DNA from: Pseudomonas sp. CFII64
GTDB lineage: Bacteria; Pseudomonadota; Gammaproteobacteria; Pseudomonadales; Pseudomonadaceae
Reading direction: 5' to 3'
Assembly (NCBI RefSeq): GCF_000416235.1
Contig: NZ_ATLO01000004.1
Coordinates: 62,001-126,000, forward strand
DNA: 64,000 bases
Below are positions 48,130 through 56,880 of the stretch, one piece after another (position 1 is the first letter of the stretch; the number at the start of each line of letters is the position of its first letter). The notes under the pieces are model-generated. The model was not told the origin of the DNA, did no database searches, and worked only from the letters and a program-made list of their open reading frames with translations. Made by a program: the position numbers and the translations under genes.

Positions 48130-48384
48130 TTATCTGTTGTTTTTGCTTGTGGTCTTTGCGTAGGAACGTCGTTGCTCCTGTGCTTGAAGGCTGGCCCCGA
48201 GCACCGGTTTGATGAACGCCAGCAAATCCTCCGTTTTCTTGCTATAGCGCTTCAACAGCGTCATCAGTCTTTTTTCGAATTCCAGTTCCTTGATCAGTTC
48301 AGGATTATTCTTGAGGTCTTCAAGGCGTTGCAGGTTTTTGTCCAGCGCACGCTCTGCGTCGCGGTAATCTCTTAGTTTTGACAT
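48130..48384 (-). CDS. Truncated MvaT/MvaU (H-NS-type) protein, oligomerisation domain only
   Basis: 84 residues: MSKLRDYRDAERALDKNLQR, then LEDLKNNPELIKELEFEKRL and MTLLKRYSKKTEDLLAFIKP. This is the coiled-coil N-terminal domain of the Pseudomonas xenogeneic silencers MvaT and MvaU. Those proteins are about 120 residues and end in a DNA-binding domain with a KNPHTGE...ETKGGNHKTLK core; that part is absent, and the protein stops after a basic tail (SYAKTTSKNNR). The sequence after the stop shows no remnant of it in any frame I checked. It should form mixed oligomers with full-length MvaT but not bind DNA by the usual domain. It lies at the edge of an AT-rich accessory stretch, the kind of DNA MvaT silences. 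Confidence 0.82.
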   Translation of the reverse strand: MSKLRDYRDAERALDKNLQRLEDLKNNPELIKELEFEKRLMTLLKRYSKKTEDLLAFIKPVLGASLQAQEQRRSYAKTTSKNNR

Positions 48385-48641
48385 GATAGTTTCCGTCGTC
48401 TGTCCTTGGGCTTGGTTGAGTCAGGTAAAAGCAGTTTTCATAAACGTCTCGTCCTTGGTTGATTTCATTAAACGTTAGCTCCTTTTTTGACATGTTATTT
48501 ACCGATCCTACGAAACTTGATGTTTGGCCCCGTAAGGCATGCTGATTGAAGTGCTTGATTGCACAGTGTTTTAATTGTTTCGCCTTTATCACGTGGATCA
48601 AGCTGTCAGCTTAACTGCCTTATTCCTACAAGATTAATCGC

Positions 48642-49022
48642 TTAAATCTGTTGATTTTTATCCGTCTGAGGCGGGCTGCATGACGATTTCCTACAGCGGT
48701 ATTCTTCTTTGTTAAAACTTAAACTCAATGCCATTGCTTCATTCGACGTGCTGGTTTTAGATGTCGTAGCTTCAGGGCGGGCTACGTCTTCGGTGTGAAA
48801 GTTCTTCAGTTCGGTGGGCGTGTATAGCACTTTATTGTTGAAATTCAATGTCAGAAAAAAGAACACGACCAACGTTGAAGGGAAGGCGATCAAAAACCAG
48901 ATATATATCTGACGGTTTTCGTCATCCAGGTAAGGTAGTACCGTTGTCGCTGAGGCTTCTGATAGTGCTGCAAATACCGCGATGACGCTGATGGGATTTA
49001 CAATCCGGTTTAAACGTTTCAT
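48642..49022 (-). CDS. Small two-helix membrane protein of unknown function
   Basis: 126 residues from ATG 49022, which has an AAGGAACAAC ribosome site. Two hydrophobic stretches are visible: NPISVIAVFAALSEASATTV (residues about 8-27) and FLIAFPSTLVVFFFLTLNF (about 43-62). A polar cytoplasmic tail follows with TPTELKNFHTEDV and a cysteine-containing end. Similar two-helix proteins with an LNFNxKxLY segment occur in many bacteria without known function. It lies between the MvaT-like gene and another unknown gene, all leftward with gaps over 250 bases, so each probably has its own promoter. Confidence 0.65.
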   Translation of the reverse strand: MKRLNRIVNPISVIAVFAALSEASATTVLPYLDDENRQIYIWFLIAFPSTLVVFFFLTLNFNNKVLYTPTELKNFHTEDVARPEATTSKTSTSNEAMALSLSFNKEEYRCRKSSCSPPQTDKNQQI

Positions 49023-49295
49023 TTGTTGTTCCTTATAGAGTAGATGACAAACGCCACCAGGCGATAAAGAACGTTTAACCAGATTGAATTTCTTTTCGCA
49101 ATATCCGAAAAGGGGGCAAAAATCGAAGGTTGACGCTTTTGGTTCAGGTGAATGCAAGGGCGGGTGACCGCTCGACGACGCAGGAGCGCGCTTGCCGGGG
49201 ATGCAGGTTGTGCAGGGTGTCAGGCCGGTACTGACGGGTTGTCGGCTGTCATTGCGATCAGATAGGTACCGGCCATAGGTTGGTGTAAGCAGGAC

Positions 49296-49817
49296 TCAGG
49301 GCGTATCGTCGTCTCCCCGCTGCTGAAACTCAAAGCGATAAGCCTTGCCGATGTCCCACACCTGCCGCACGGTCAGATCAAGCAAGCGAGCGATCTCCAC
49401 TGCGGTATAACCCAGACTGGAGTAATGCATGGCGTGACCTGCGACCAGGTCATCTATCTCCATGGGGTCCTGTAATGCTTCCCGCTTGATTTCATTGATA
49501 GGTCGACTGAATGCTATTTTCACACCGTGTTCGAATGCCAGCTGTTTTATTTCTTTCCTGTTCATTCTCAGTGAATATTGAAGCGCTGACATCCCGGCGC
49601 CCTTGGCGACCAGATCTTTGAGGAGATGTATTTTACTGTTTCGCTCCTGCGCGTCATCCGGGGTGTTGTCGGAGGCCGGAGTTGATCGCGGCGGCGATAC
49701 ATTGCCTTCCTTTATGACATCAATCACCCCGCCTTGAGCGACGAATCGTTCGACAGCGGCGGCAAGGTCCCTGGTACTTCGTTGATCGGGAGCGCGGTGG
49801 GTAGTCTTGCTATTCAT
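49296..49817 (-). CDS. Unknown protein with possible helix-turn-helix segments
   Basis: 173 residues from ATG 49817 behind AAAGGATATACC. Two segments look like helix-turn-helix units: MSALQYSLRMNRKEIKQLAF (near residue 80) and YTAVEIARLLDLTVRQVWDI (near 140). The N-terminal RDLAAAVERFVAQGGVIDVI is helical. It may be a small DNA-binding regulator or nucleoid-associated protein of the accessory region. I do not recognise the family. Confidence 0.62.
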   Translation of the reverse strand: MNSKTTHRAPDQRSTRDLAAAVERFVAQGGVIDVIKEGNVSPPRSTPASDNTPDDAQERNSKIHLLKDLVAKGAGMSALQYSLRMNRKEIKQLAFEHGVKIAFSRPINEIKREALQDPMEIDDLVAGHAMHYSSLGYTAVEIARLLDLTVRQVWDIGKAYRFEFQQRGDDDTP

Positions 49818-50421
49818 GGTATATCCTTTTTTGAACATGGTTATACACATGGCCAATTCAAAATGAATCTACAGGCCGGACCCAGGTCTGTCAGTGTTGA
49901 GCAGTGTCTGATTGACCTTGCCTGCACTGTTCGAGTCCCTTCAGTTGTTTTTGAATGGGATCCATACAATAAAAAACCATATAAAAGGTAGTCAAAGTGA
50001 CATTGCCTCTTAGGTGGTTGCTCAATTAATTCAGCATGCTTCACGCTAAGATTAGTGAGTTGGTTGTTAAAAAAGTAACGACTGGTAATAGAATTTGCAA
50101 GTAAAAATAGATGCTTTACATGAATTGATTTGCCCTGGTGCTACGTGTCTTACATGCTTTTATTTGGCGTCTGTGAGTTTTGTAGTACATTTCCTCTTTA
50201 AATGGCGGAGTATGGCGTCAGCTGGCAATATAGTATTAGCTGTATGTCGGATGAGCGTTTTTAAAACGTCTGAAGGCGCAGCGTTGTGAAGCGTCGGATA
50301 AATAGATAGTTGGGTAATAAATAGTTATGCATCTTTCGTGCTTCGTTTTGATAGCAGCCAAACACAATTGCGGAGTGATAACCGGTCATAGGCGGGTGAT
50401 GCCAATGCGCGTCCTTTGATT

Positions 50422-50455
50422 AGGATTTGTCCGAAATATTCGTAGGAGTTTTCCT
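50422..50455 (+). promoter_or_regulatory. Two direct AGGA-N4-TCC boxes, 22 bases apart
   Basis: AGGATTTGTCCGAAAT (50422) and AGGAGTTTTCCTGAAAT (50444) share AGGA-TT-TCC-GAAAT. The spacing equals two helical turns, as for a regulator dimer array. A third, weaker box AGGACTATTCTG is at 51039. Confidence 0.5.
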
Positions 50456-50944
50456 GAAATATATATATTTACAAAAACAGCGCTGCAATATGTGTAGTTT
50501 TTCAACAGAGGCAACAGGCAGGGTTGAGGTAATTATGTGTGCAACATTTTCTGACGCGGGTCTCTGGCGTCCTCATCGATAGCACATATGATGAATAGAT
50601 AACGAATACGCGGGCCGCAGGCAGGCGCATTGGAATTTCCTCAGGCAGGGGACGTGGTCGATCCGGCGATGTTTAAACCTGGGGGCCGAATGGGGCTGGT
50701 GCGTTTATTCAGCCATTCGATCCTGCGAGCGTCCTGATAGGCCAACGCAGCAAATCGATCTGAAGTAGTGGCGAGGCGCTATCTAGCCTGGGGTCATCTT
50801 AAGTCCGCCGGATGCGTAGGAGTGAACCGTGGTTTGAATGAGAAATGTTCATCGGCTCCGTGGCATCCGGTTCATTAATCATAAGAGGTAGCGGGTCTAA
50901 TGCTTGATTTGACTGTAACGATTGTCCTTGGGTTGCAACGCTCT

Positions 50945-50964
50945 ATCCCGGTCTTTGCCGGGAT
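50945..50964. other. Hairpin in the response-regulator leader region
   Basis: ATCCCGG and CCGGGAT form a perfect 7-bp stem with a six-base loop. There is no T-run, so it is not a typical terminator. Confidence 0.4.
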
Positions 50965-51038
50965 GAACGATTCGTCCATTGTCAGGGTGGATATAATTTG
51001 AAAAATTTCTGGAATGCCGTAATGCGGCTGAAATTTGT

Positions 51039-51050
51039 AGGACTATTCTG
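51039..51050 (+). promoter_or_regulatory. Third AGGA-N4-TC box
   Basis: GTAGGACTATTCTG, 120 bases upstream of the response regulator start. It resembles the RcsB/BvgA-type box and the pair at 50422. Confidence 0.4.
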
Positions 51051-51170
51051 TTGTAAGTGTACGAATGGTCTTTGGCTGTTACTCCTCAGGGGTGACCGCC
51101 ATGCAAAGCACTAAACGACTAGGCTATTGTGCTGACTCTGAAAATTCGAATAGCGAAAAATGGACTGCCC

Positions 51171-51797
51171 ATGAATAAAGTGCTGATCGTGGATGATCAT
51201 CCCGTCATTCGCCTTGCCGTACGTATGCTGATGGAGCGTCATGGCTATGAGGTCATCGCGGAGACGGACAACGGCGTGGATGCCCTGCAGTTGGCACGCG
51301 AGCATTTGCCCGACATCGTGATTCTCGACATTGGAATTCCCAAGCTGGACGGGCTTGAAGTCATCGCTCGTTTGTCGGCGATGACGCTGCCCTTCAAGGT
51401 GCTGATTCTGACCTCGCAGGCGCCTGGGCATTTTTCCATGCGCTGCATGCAGGCGGGCGCGGCAGGTTACGTCTGCAAGCAGCAGGATCTGACCGAGCTG
51501 CTGAGCGCTATCAAGGCGGTATTGTCAGGTTACAGCTACTTTCCAAACCAGGCGCTGCATACCGTTCGCTCGAGCATGGGTAACGCCAGTGAGGCCGATA
51601 TGGTTGATCGTCTGTCCGGGCGGGAAATGATGGTCTTGCAACAGCTCGCCAGGGGGAAAACCAATAAGGAGATAGCCGACGGTATGTTTCTGAGCAATAA
51701 AACCGTCAGTACTTACAAGACTCGCTTGCTGATGAAGCTCAACGCTCACTCGTTGGTGGACTTGATCGAGTTGGCCCAGCGCAACGGTCTGGTCTGA
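51171..51797 (+). CDS. Orphan LuxR-type (NarL/BvgA-like) response regulator
   Basis: 208 residues. The receiver domain starts MNKVLIVDDHPVIRLAVRML, with phospho-acceptor aspartate in DIVILDIGIPKLDG (near residue 53) and switch threonine in VLILTSQ. The C-terminal LuxR helix-turn-helix has LSGREMMVLQQLARGKTNKE and LSNKTVSTYKTRLLMKLNAH. It resembles the BvgA/EvgA/RocA group. No histidine kinase is encoded nearby. The start is placed at ATG 51171; a GTG at 51129 is possible but adds a non-conserved tail. Upstream palindromic boxes may be autoregulatory sites. Confidence 0.9.
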   Translation: MNKVLIVDDHPVIRLAVRMLMERHGYEVIAETDNGVDALQLAREHLPDIVILDIGIPKLDGLEVIARLSAMTLPFKVLILTSQAPGHFSMRCMQAGAAGYVCKQQDLTELLSAIKAVLSGYSYFPNQALHTVRSSMGNASEADMVDRLSGREMMVLQQLARGKTNKEIADGMFLSNKTVSTYKTRLLMKLNAHSLVDLIELAQRNGLV

Positions 51798-51877
51798 TTC
51801 CCTCTAGCCTCTCGAGCATGAGAGGCTTTGACGGCGCGGGCGTACTGATCCATGCATGGCGCGTTGCGTCTTCGGTC

Positions 51878-52060
51878 TTAAAGGTCGAAGTCGTAATCCG
51901 CCAATTGCTTTTGCAGTCGTCGCTCTTCCAGCAGGTTGTCGATAGTGCGACGTTTGCTCAGGTTGGTCTTCGCCTGCTCGACGGGCGTCGGCTCGGCCTC
52001 GTCCGATTCGACGGCAACAAAGTCGTCGTCTACGTCTATTTGCTCTTTGTCAGTGCTCAT
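51878..52060 (-). CDS. PA3496-like small protein
   Basis: 60 residues, MSTDKEQIDVDDDFVAVESD, acidic N-terminal half and basic, helical C-terminal half (SKRRTIDNLLEERRLQKQLA) ending DYDFDL. It matches the Pseudomonas PA3496 family, annotated as a putative envelope integrity protein. ATG 52060 follows GGAGTCAACTTC. In P. aeruginosa it is also next to nth. Confidence 0.82.
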   Translation of the reverse strand: MSTDKEQIDVDDDFVAVESDEAEPTPVEQAKTNLSKRRTIDNLLEERRLQKQLADYDFDL

Positions 52061-52166
52061 GAAGTTGACTCCAGGCTTGGGGCATTCATGGCGCACCTTA
52101 TAGCGACAAAGCGAAGGCGGGTAAAAAAGATTTTTTCAATCGATCAGGCGCTAAAACCCCCATCGC

Positions 52167-52805
<639 letters not shown>

Positions 52806-52838
52806 GTACGGAGTGTTTCCCTGGAGGCCAGTGCCTCG

Positions 52839-53450
52839 TTAGATGCTGGTTTCTTTGGCGCGCCGCTTTAGCGCGTTTGCCACTGCGAGCATGAGGCCCA
52901 GAACGATAAAGCCTCCCGGAGCAAGTATCGCAAGATGAAGGCCGGACACTGACGAAAATAGGTCAATCTGCCATCTCGATGCGCTGCTGCCAAACAACCA
53001 TTGCGCATTGCTCAACAACGAGGCTTGACCCAGTAGCTCTCGAACCGCTGCGAGCAACATGAATGTCGCGCCGTAGAAACCGGTCAGACGTAGAAAGCTC
53101 CGGGCGCTGCGGTGCGGATCAGTTTCGGTATTTGATAACAGCAGACACTGAACCCCGATGAGCGGCAGGTAAATGCCCAGCGCTTGATACAACTCAAGGG
53201 CGTGCACTTGCAACAGCAGGCCGGCGAGAGTGACCAAGGTGGCGGCGATTGTGGCGCCGATCAGCAACCTGATTGTTGAGTGCAGTAGCGGCGCGACGAC
53301 CTTGTCCAAAGCCAGGTGCAGCAACCCGACCGATCCCAGCACCAGAAGAAATCCCATGGTTTTAACCAGCGAGTCAGTAACGCCGATCAAAGGCGCCAGG
53401 CTCAGGGGCCCCATCAGCACGAACAGAACGGGGCGATTGCCGGGGTTCAA
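52839..53450 (-). CDS. rnfE: Rnf/Rsx electron transport complex subunit E (altered)
   Basis: 203 residues, about six membrane helices. It aligns with RnfE in IGVTDSLVKTMGF, ELYQALGIYLPLIGVQC and the final LAILAPGGFIVLGLMLA. Normal RnfE has two cysteines (GLCPLLAVTN and TNCIVIG) that help hold an intramembrane [2Fe-2S] cluster. Here the first site reads LSLAPLIGVTD (alanine) while the second keeps a cysteine (GVQCLLL). The TTG start overlaps the rnfG stop (TTGA). Confidence 0.85.
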   Translation of the reverse strand: MNPGNRPVLFVLMGPLSLAPLIGVTDSLVKTMGFLLVLGSVGLLHLALDKVVAPLLHSTIRLLIGATIAATLVTLAGLLLQVHALELYQALGIYLPLIGVQCLLLSNTETDPHRSARSFLRLTGFYGATFMLLAAVRELLGQASLLSNAQWLFGSSASRWQIDLFSSVSGLHLAILAPGGFIVLGLMLAVANALKRRAKETSI

Positions 53451-54067
53451 GGCCGTTCTCCTGTCAGGTTGGGCAGCAAGCGGGTTTTCTCGGTATCGAA
53501 GTAGCGCAATGTCTCGCGGATTGCGTCGATGGCACCGCGCGACGTGAGGGTCGCGCCAGCGATTTGATCGAAGGTCCCGCCGTCCTGTTTCAGTTTCCAG
53601 CCTGCATCATCCGGGTCGGTCAAAGATTTGCCGAGAAAACCATTGAGCCACTGCGGTTCGGAAACTATCCGCCCGCCAAGACCGACTGTTTCGGCGTGGC
53701 TCAGCACCTTGATGCCACTGAGCCTGCCATCCACCGATACGCCAATCAGCAGTTCCATCGGCCCTGCGTAACCTTGGCCGCGACTGTGAAAAATGATCGC
53801 GACAGGGCGACTTTCCAGTGTTGCCAGGAAACCTTCGAGTACGGCGGAATCTGGCGGGCGACCGGGCAACGCCAAGGGCTGTTGCAGCGGTTGATTGTCA
53901 TAGCTTTGCGCAGGAATGACGCCGAGTAACACTTGGTTGCGTAGCGTATCCCGACTCGCCTGGATGGCCGGCGCAGCGGTTTTTTCAAGCACCAGCGTGA
54001 CGCCGACGCCCAGGCATATGACGACAACGAGCAGTAGCCCGGCAAGAGGTCTGGAGAGCGGCTTCAC
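53447..54067 (-). CDS. rnfG: Rnf/Rsx complex subunit G
   Basis: 206 residues from GTG 54067, which overlaps the rnfD stop (GTGA). One N-terminal membrane helix (LAGLLLVVVICLGVGVTLVL) anchors a periplasmic domain. The covalent FMN site of RnfG is DxxS/TGAT-x-T; here DQIAGATLTSRG keeps GATLT, with alanine for serine. Blocks GQGYAGPMELLIGVSVDG and SHAETVGLG fit RnfG. A longer reading frame upstream overlaps rnfD and is not used. Confidence 0.85.
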   Translation of the reverse strand: MKPLSRPLAGLLLVVVICLGVGVTLVLEKTAAPAIQASRDTLRNQVLLGVIPAQSYDNQPLQQPLALPGRPPDSAVLEGFLATLESRPVAIIFHSRGQGYAGPMELLIGVSVDGRLSGIKVLSHAETVGLGGRIVSEPQWLNGFLGKSLTDPDDAGWKLKQDGGTFDQIAGATLTSRGAIDAIRETLRYFDTEKTRLLPNLTGERP

Positions 54068-55083
54068 GACTGTGCACCGGGCGTGGCTGGCAATGCGGTC
54101 AGGCGCTCCAGTGCCGGGACGGCGAGGTTCATCAGCAATACCGCAAATGCAACGCCGTCCGGATAAGCGCCCCAGGTGCGAATGACATAGATAATCAGGC
54201 CGACGCCGACGCCGAAGAGCAGGCGCGCCCTGGGGTTGTCCGGCCCGGAAACCGGCTCGGTGACAATGAAAAACGCACCGAGCATCGTCGCGCCGGTGAG
54301 CCAGTGAAACAGCGGCGAACCGTTGGAGTCCGAGCCGGAACCGTTCCAGCACAGCAGGCTGATCACGAACAGGCTGCCGAGCATGCCAACCGGCGCGTGC
54401 CAACTGATCAGGCGGCGTTGCAGCAGCAGCGCCCCGCCGGCGAGGAAAGCGAGGTTGACCCATTCCACGCCGCGCCCGCCCAGGCTGCCGAATGCCGGAC
54501 TGCGCGCGAACAGTTCGTCGACGGTCAAACTCTTGTTGATGCGAAGTACGTCGAGTGCGGTTGCCTGGGACCAGGCATCCGGGTTTGACAGGCCGCTGAG
54601 GTCGAGGCCGAATATGTGCTGCAGGCCACCCATCAGACTCAGGCCGTGCGTCGCGGGCCAGTGGTTCATCTGTTGGGGGAACGAAACCAGTACGAAGGCA
54701 TAGCCCAGCATCGCCGGATTGAAGGGGTTAGTGCCGATGCCGCCATACAGATGCTTGCCAAACAGCAGGGCAAATCCGCTGGCCAGCGCCGTTACCCACC
54801 AAGGGGAATAGGGCGGCAGCGCCAGCGCCAGCAGGGTTGCACTGACCAGCGCGCTGTAATCACTGAGTGTCGGCAGCAGCGCTTGCCCGCGCAGGGCGAG
54901 CACGGCGGCTTCCACCAGCAGCGCTGCACCCGCCGCTATCAGCCAGGTGATCAATACGCCCCAGCCGAAGATCCAGAAGAGGGTCAATGCCCCCGGCAAC
55001 GTCGCAATCAGCACCCACAGCATGGTTTTTTGCAGGCGCTCATTCACCTGTTCCAGGTGAATGGCGTTATCAGGCGTTTGCAC
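54064..55083 (-). CDS. rnfD: Rnf/Rsx complex subunit D
   Basis: 339 residues from GTG 55083, overlapping the end of rnfB by 14 bases. About nine membrane helices. The flavinylation segment normally reading SGAT appears here as [13 protein letters not shown], keeping the acceptor threonine. [18 protein letters not shown] and [20 protein letters not shown] are RnfD blocks. It directly follows rnfB; rnfC, normally between them, is absent. Confidence 0.87.
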   Translation of the reverse strand: MQTPDNAIHLEQVNERLQKTMLWVLIATLPGALTLFWIFGWGVLITWLIAAGAALLVEAAVLALRGQALLPTLSDYSALVSATLLALALPPYSPWWVTALASGFALLFGKHLYGGIGTNPFNPAMLGYAFVLVSFPQQMNHWPATHGLSLMGGLQHIFGLDLSGLSNPDAWSQATALDVLRINKSLTVDELFARSPAFGSLGGRGVEWVNLAFLAGGALLLQRRLISWHAPVGMLGSLFVISLLCWNGSGSDSNGSPLFHWLTGATMLGAFFIVTEPVSGPDNPRARLLFGVGVGLIIYVIRTWGAYPDGVAFAVLLMNLAVPALERLTALPATPGAQS

Positions 55084-56113
55084 GAGTATCCATCAAGGCA
55101 GAAGAGGGCTGCATTGCCGAATCAAGCGCCAACTCGGCTGTGTGAAGTGCTGTTTGCAAGATCGCCAGTTGCTCGGCAGGGGCTTGAGCTGACAGGGCCT
55201 TGTTGAAGGCGGCGCGGGCCATGGCCAATTGGATCTTGGCCCGTTTCAGGCCGCTGTCATCGCGCGGGGCTAGCGGCGTTTGTGCCAGCACGGGTGCCTG
55301 ATCTTGCAGGCTCGCCAGCGCTTGCTCGGCGGCTTCGAACTCTTTTTGCATCGCCACCAACTGCGCAGCCTGCTCGGCGATGGGCGGATGACCGAAAGCC
55401 TTGAGGGATTTGTTCAGCTGCGCCCGGCTCATGGCCAGGGTACTGCGCGCTTTTTTCAGCGCATCTTCGTTTGTTGCCAGTTTTTGCGTGCGTAGACGCT
55501 CGATTGCAGACTGCAACGGGCTCTCAAGGGTGTCTGGCGGCGATGCGGGCTTTTGCGCGCGGGCCAGCCGCTCCGCGTGACGCTGTTGCTCTTCGTGGCG
55601 CAGGCGAGCGTTGCGGGCTTCGAAGCGATGGCGCGCGTGATTGCGTTTGCGCGTCCGGGCCCAGGTTTGCCCCTCGGTCACCGCAAGACCGCCGACAATC
55701 GGGATTACCCCCGTGAGCGGCAGGGGAAGCATATCGATGCAATCCACCGGGCACGGCGCCACACACAGATCGCAGCCCGTGCATTCGTCAACGATGACGG
55801 TGTGCATCATCTTTGCCGCGCCAAGAATTGCATCCACCGGGCAGGCCTGAATGCACTTGGTGCAGCCGATGCATTCGGCCTCGCGGATGAACGCAACCTG
55901 CGGCGGGGCCAAGCCACGTTCGGCGTCCAGCGCCAGAATCGGCACTCTGAGCAGTTGTGCGAGGGCTTCGATGGTTTCTTCGCCCCCCGGCGGGCATTTA
56001 TTGATGGCTTCGCCGTCGACGATGCCCTGCGCATAGGGCTTGCAGCCTGGATGGCCGCATTTGCCACATTGGGTTTGCGGCAGCAGCGCATCGATGCGTT
56101 GAATGAGAGTCAT
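55070..56113 (-). CDS. rnfB: Rnf/Rsx subunit B with long C-terminal extension and no membrane anchor
   Basis: 347 residues. The N-terminal 4Fe-4S domain is [17 protein letters not shown] plus INKCPPGG; two ferredoxin clusters follow, [12 protein letters not shown] and [12 protein letters not shown] (residues about 80-125). The protein begins [13 protein letters not shown], so the usual N-terminal membrane helix of RnfB is missing. After residue about 150 comes a basic helical extension ([20 protein letters not shown]) and two internal repeats, [20 protein letters not shown] and [20 protein letters not shown]. This tail resembles the C-terminal tail of RnfC. ATG 56113 overlaps the rnfA stop. 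Confidence 0.87.
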   Translation of the reverse strand: MTLIQRIDALLPQTQCGKCGHPGCKPYAQGIVDGEAINKCPPGGEETIEALAQLLRVPILALDAERGLAPPQVAFIREAECIGCTKCIQACPVDAILGAAKMMHTVIVDECTGCDLCVAPCPVDCIDMLPLPLTGVIPIVGGLAVTEGQTWARTRKRNHARHRFEARNARLRHEEQQRHAERLARAQKPASPPDTLESPLQSAIERLRTQKLATNEDALKKARSTLAMSRAQLNKSLKAFGHPPIAEQAAQLVAMQKEFEAAEQALASLQDQAPVLAQTPLAPRDDSGLKRAKIQLAMARAAFNKALSAQAPAEQLAILQTALHTAELALDSAMQPSSALMDTRANA

Positions 56114-56697
56114 GGTTTGCCCAGTCCGCTGAAGCCAAGAAAGGCCAGCCCCATCAGGCCCGCGCCAATCAGCTGGATGGGCAGCCCCTGAAAGGGTGCG
56201 GGAATGAGTTGCTGTCGCAGGCGTCCGGTCAGGTCGTCGAACAGGCTCAAGACCAGCCAGAATCCCAATCCGCCTCCCAGACTTAACGCGACGGTATGGA
56301 TCCATCCTTTGTCCGGCTCGCTGCCCAGTACCATCAGGCCGAGTACACCGGCGTTGCCGATCAGCAGCCGATGCATGCCGTCCAGTGGCAAGCGTGGAAA
56401 CAGTCGGCCCAGGGTCTGCAACGTTGGACCGATCAGCAACACAACGGTAGGCAGGAACACGAACAGCGACAAAAAACCAAAGCCCCAGGGCAGCAAGACG
56501 TACCGGTAAATCCCTTGGCCAACCAGACTGCTTACAAGCATCAGGCTGAGTGTGGCGATGCCCAGCGCATGCACGCGAGCACGGGTATTGGTCGTCTGCA
56601 CGGAGGCGGCCAATACTGGATCGACAGCAATCGGTTGCTGTAACACGAAGTTGTTGACCAGCGCGGCGCTGATGAAGATAAGGATGAAGTCGGTCAT
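56110..56697 (-). CDS. rnfA: Rnf/Rsx complex subunit A (cluster cysteines lost)
   Basis: 195 residues, six membrane helices. [20 protein letters not shown] aligns with RnfA (VNNFVLVKFLGLCPFMG), but the cysteine position reads AVDP. The second cluster cysteine, in TTNCAVLG, is also gone (IGNAGVLG). The C-terminal end ([20 protein letters not shown] and [10 protein letters not shown]) is typical. ATG 56697 is chosen by homology; first gene of the operon. Confidence 0.87.
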   Translation of the reverse strand: MTDFILIFISAALVNNFVLQQPIAVDPVLAASVQTTNTRARVHALGIATLSLMLVSSLVGQGIYRYVLLPWGFGFLSLFVFLPTVVLLIGPTLQTLGRLFPRLPLDGMHRLLIGNAGVLGLMVLGSEPDKGWIHTVALSLGGGLGFWLVLSLFDDLTGRLRQQLIPAPFQGLPIQLIGAGLMGLAFLGFSGLGKP

Positions 56698-56798
56698 GTG
56701 CTTGCCGGATGTGCGAACAGGCTGAAGAGCCTTTCTAAAGGGTAGACAGTATCTGGCAAGAAACCGGTTCGTTTCGTTGGGCGCTGCCGCAAAACCTT

Positions 56799-56866
56799 GT
56801 AGGAGAGGACTTGTCCCCGAAGGCATCAGCCCAGCCGATGCTTTCCCGGACAAGTCCGGTCCTACC
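56799..56866. repeat. REP pair, GGACTTGTCCCCGAA type
   Basis: TGTAGGAGAGGACTTGTCCC and inverted CCCGGACAAGTCCGGTCCTA, upstream of rnfA and downstream of metG. Confidence 0.82.
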
Positions 56867-56880
56867 CAGGTTGTGCAAAC

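Larger units (their letters stand above)
49818..51170. other. AT-rich gene-poor region
   Basis: About 1.35 kb, clearly lower in GC than the core genes, with no reading frame that has both length and a ribosome site. Noted structures: two AGGA-N4-TCC boxes 22 bases apart (50422-50455), a hairpin at 50945-50964 and a further box at 51039-51050. It probably carries the long promoter of the response regulator at 51171 and may be bound by MvaT. Confidence 0.6.

Noticed and set aside
48320..48601. Reading frame overlapping the MvaT-like gene on the same strand
   Set aside because: It overlaps the start of the better supported gene, has no ribosome site and shows no protein-like composition.
50095..50289. 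64-residue hydrophobic reading frame in the AT-rich region
   Set aside because: No ribosome site, alternative start only, and base composition like the surrounding non-coding DNA. Might be a small membrane peptide but cannot be supported.
53447..54463. A 338-residue RnfG with a long arginine-rich N-terminus
   Set aside because: The extra 130 residues are rnfD read in another frame; the GTG at 54067 with overlap to rnfD gives a normal RnfG.
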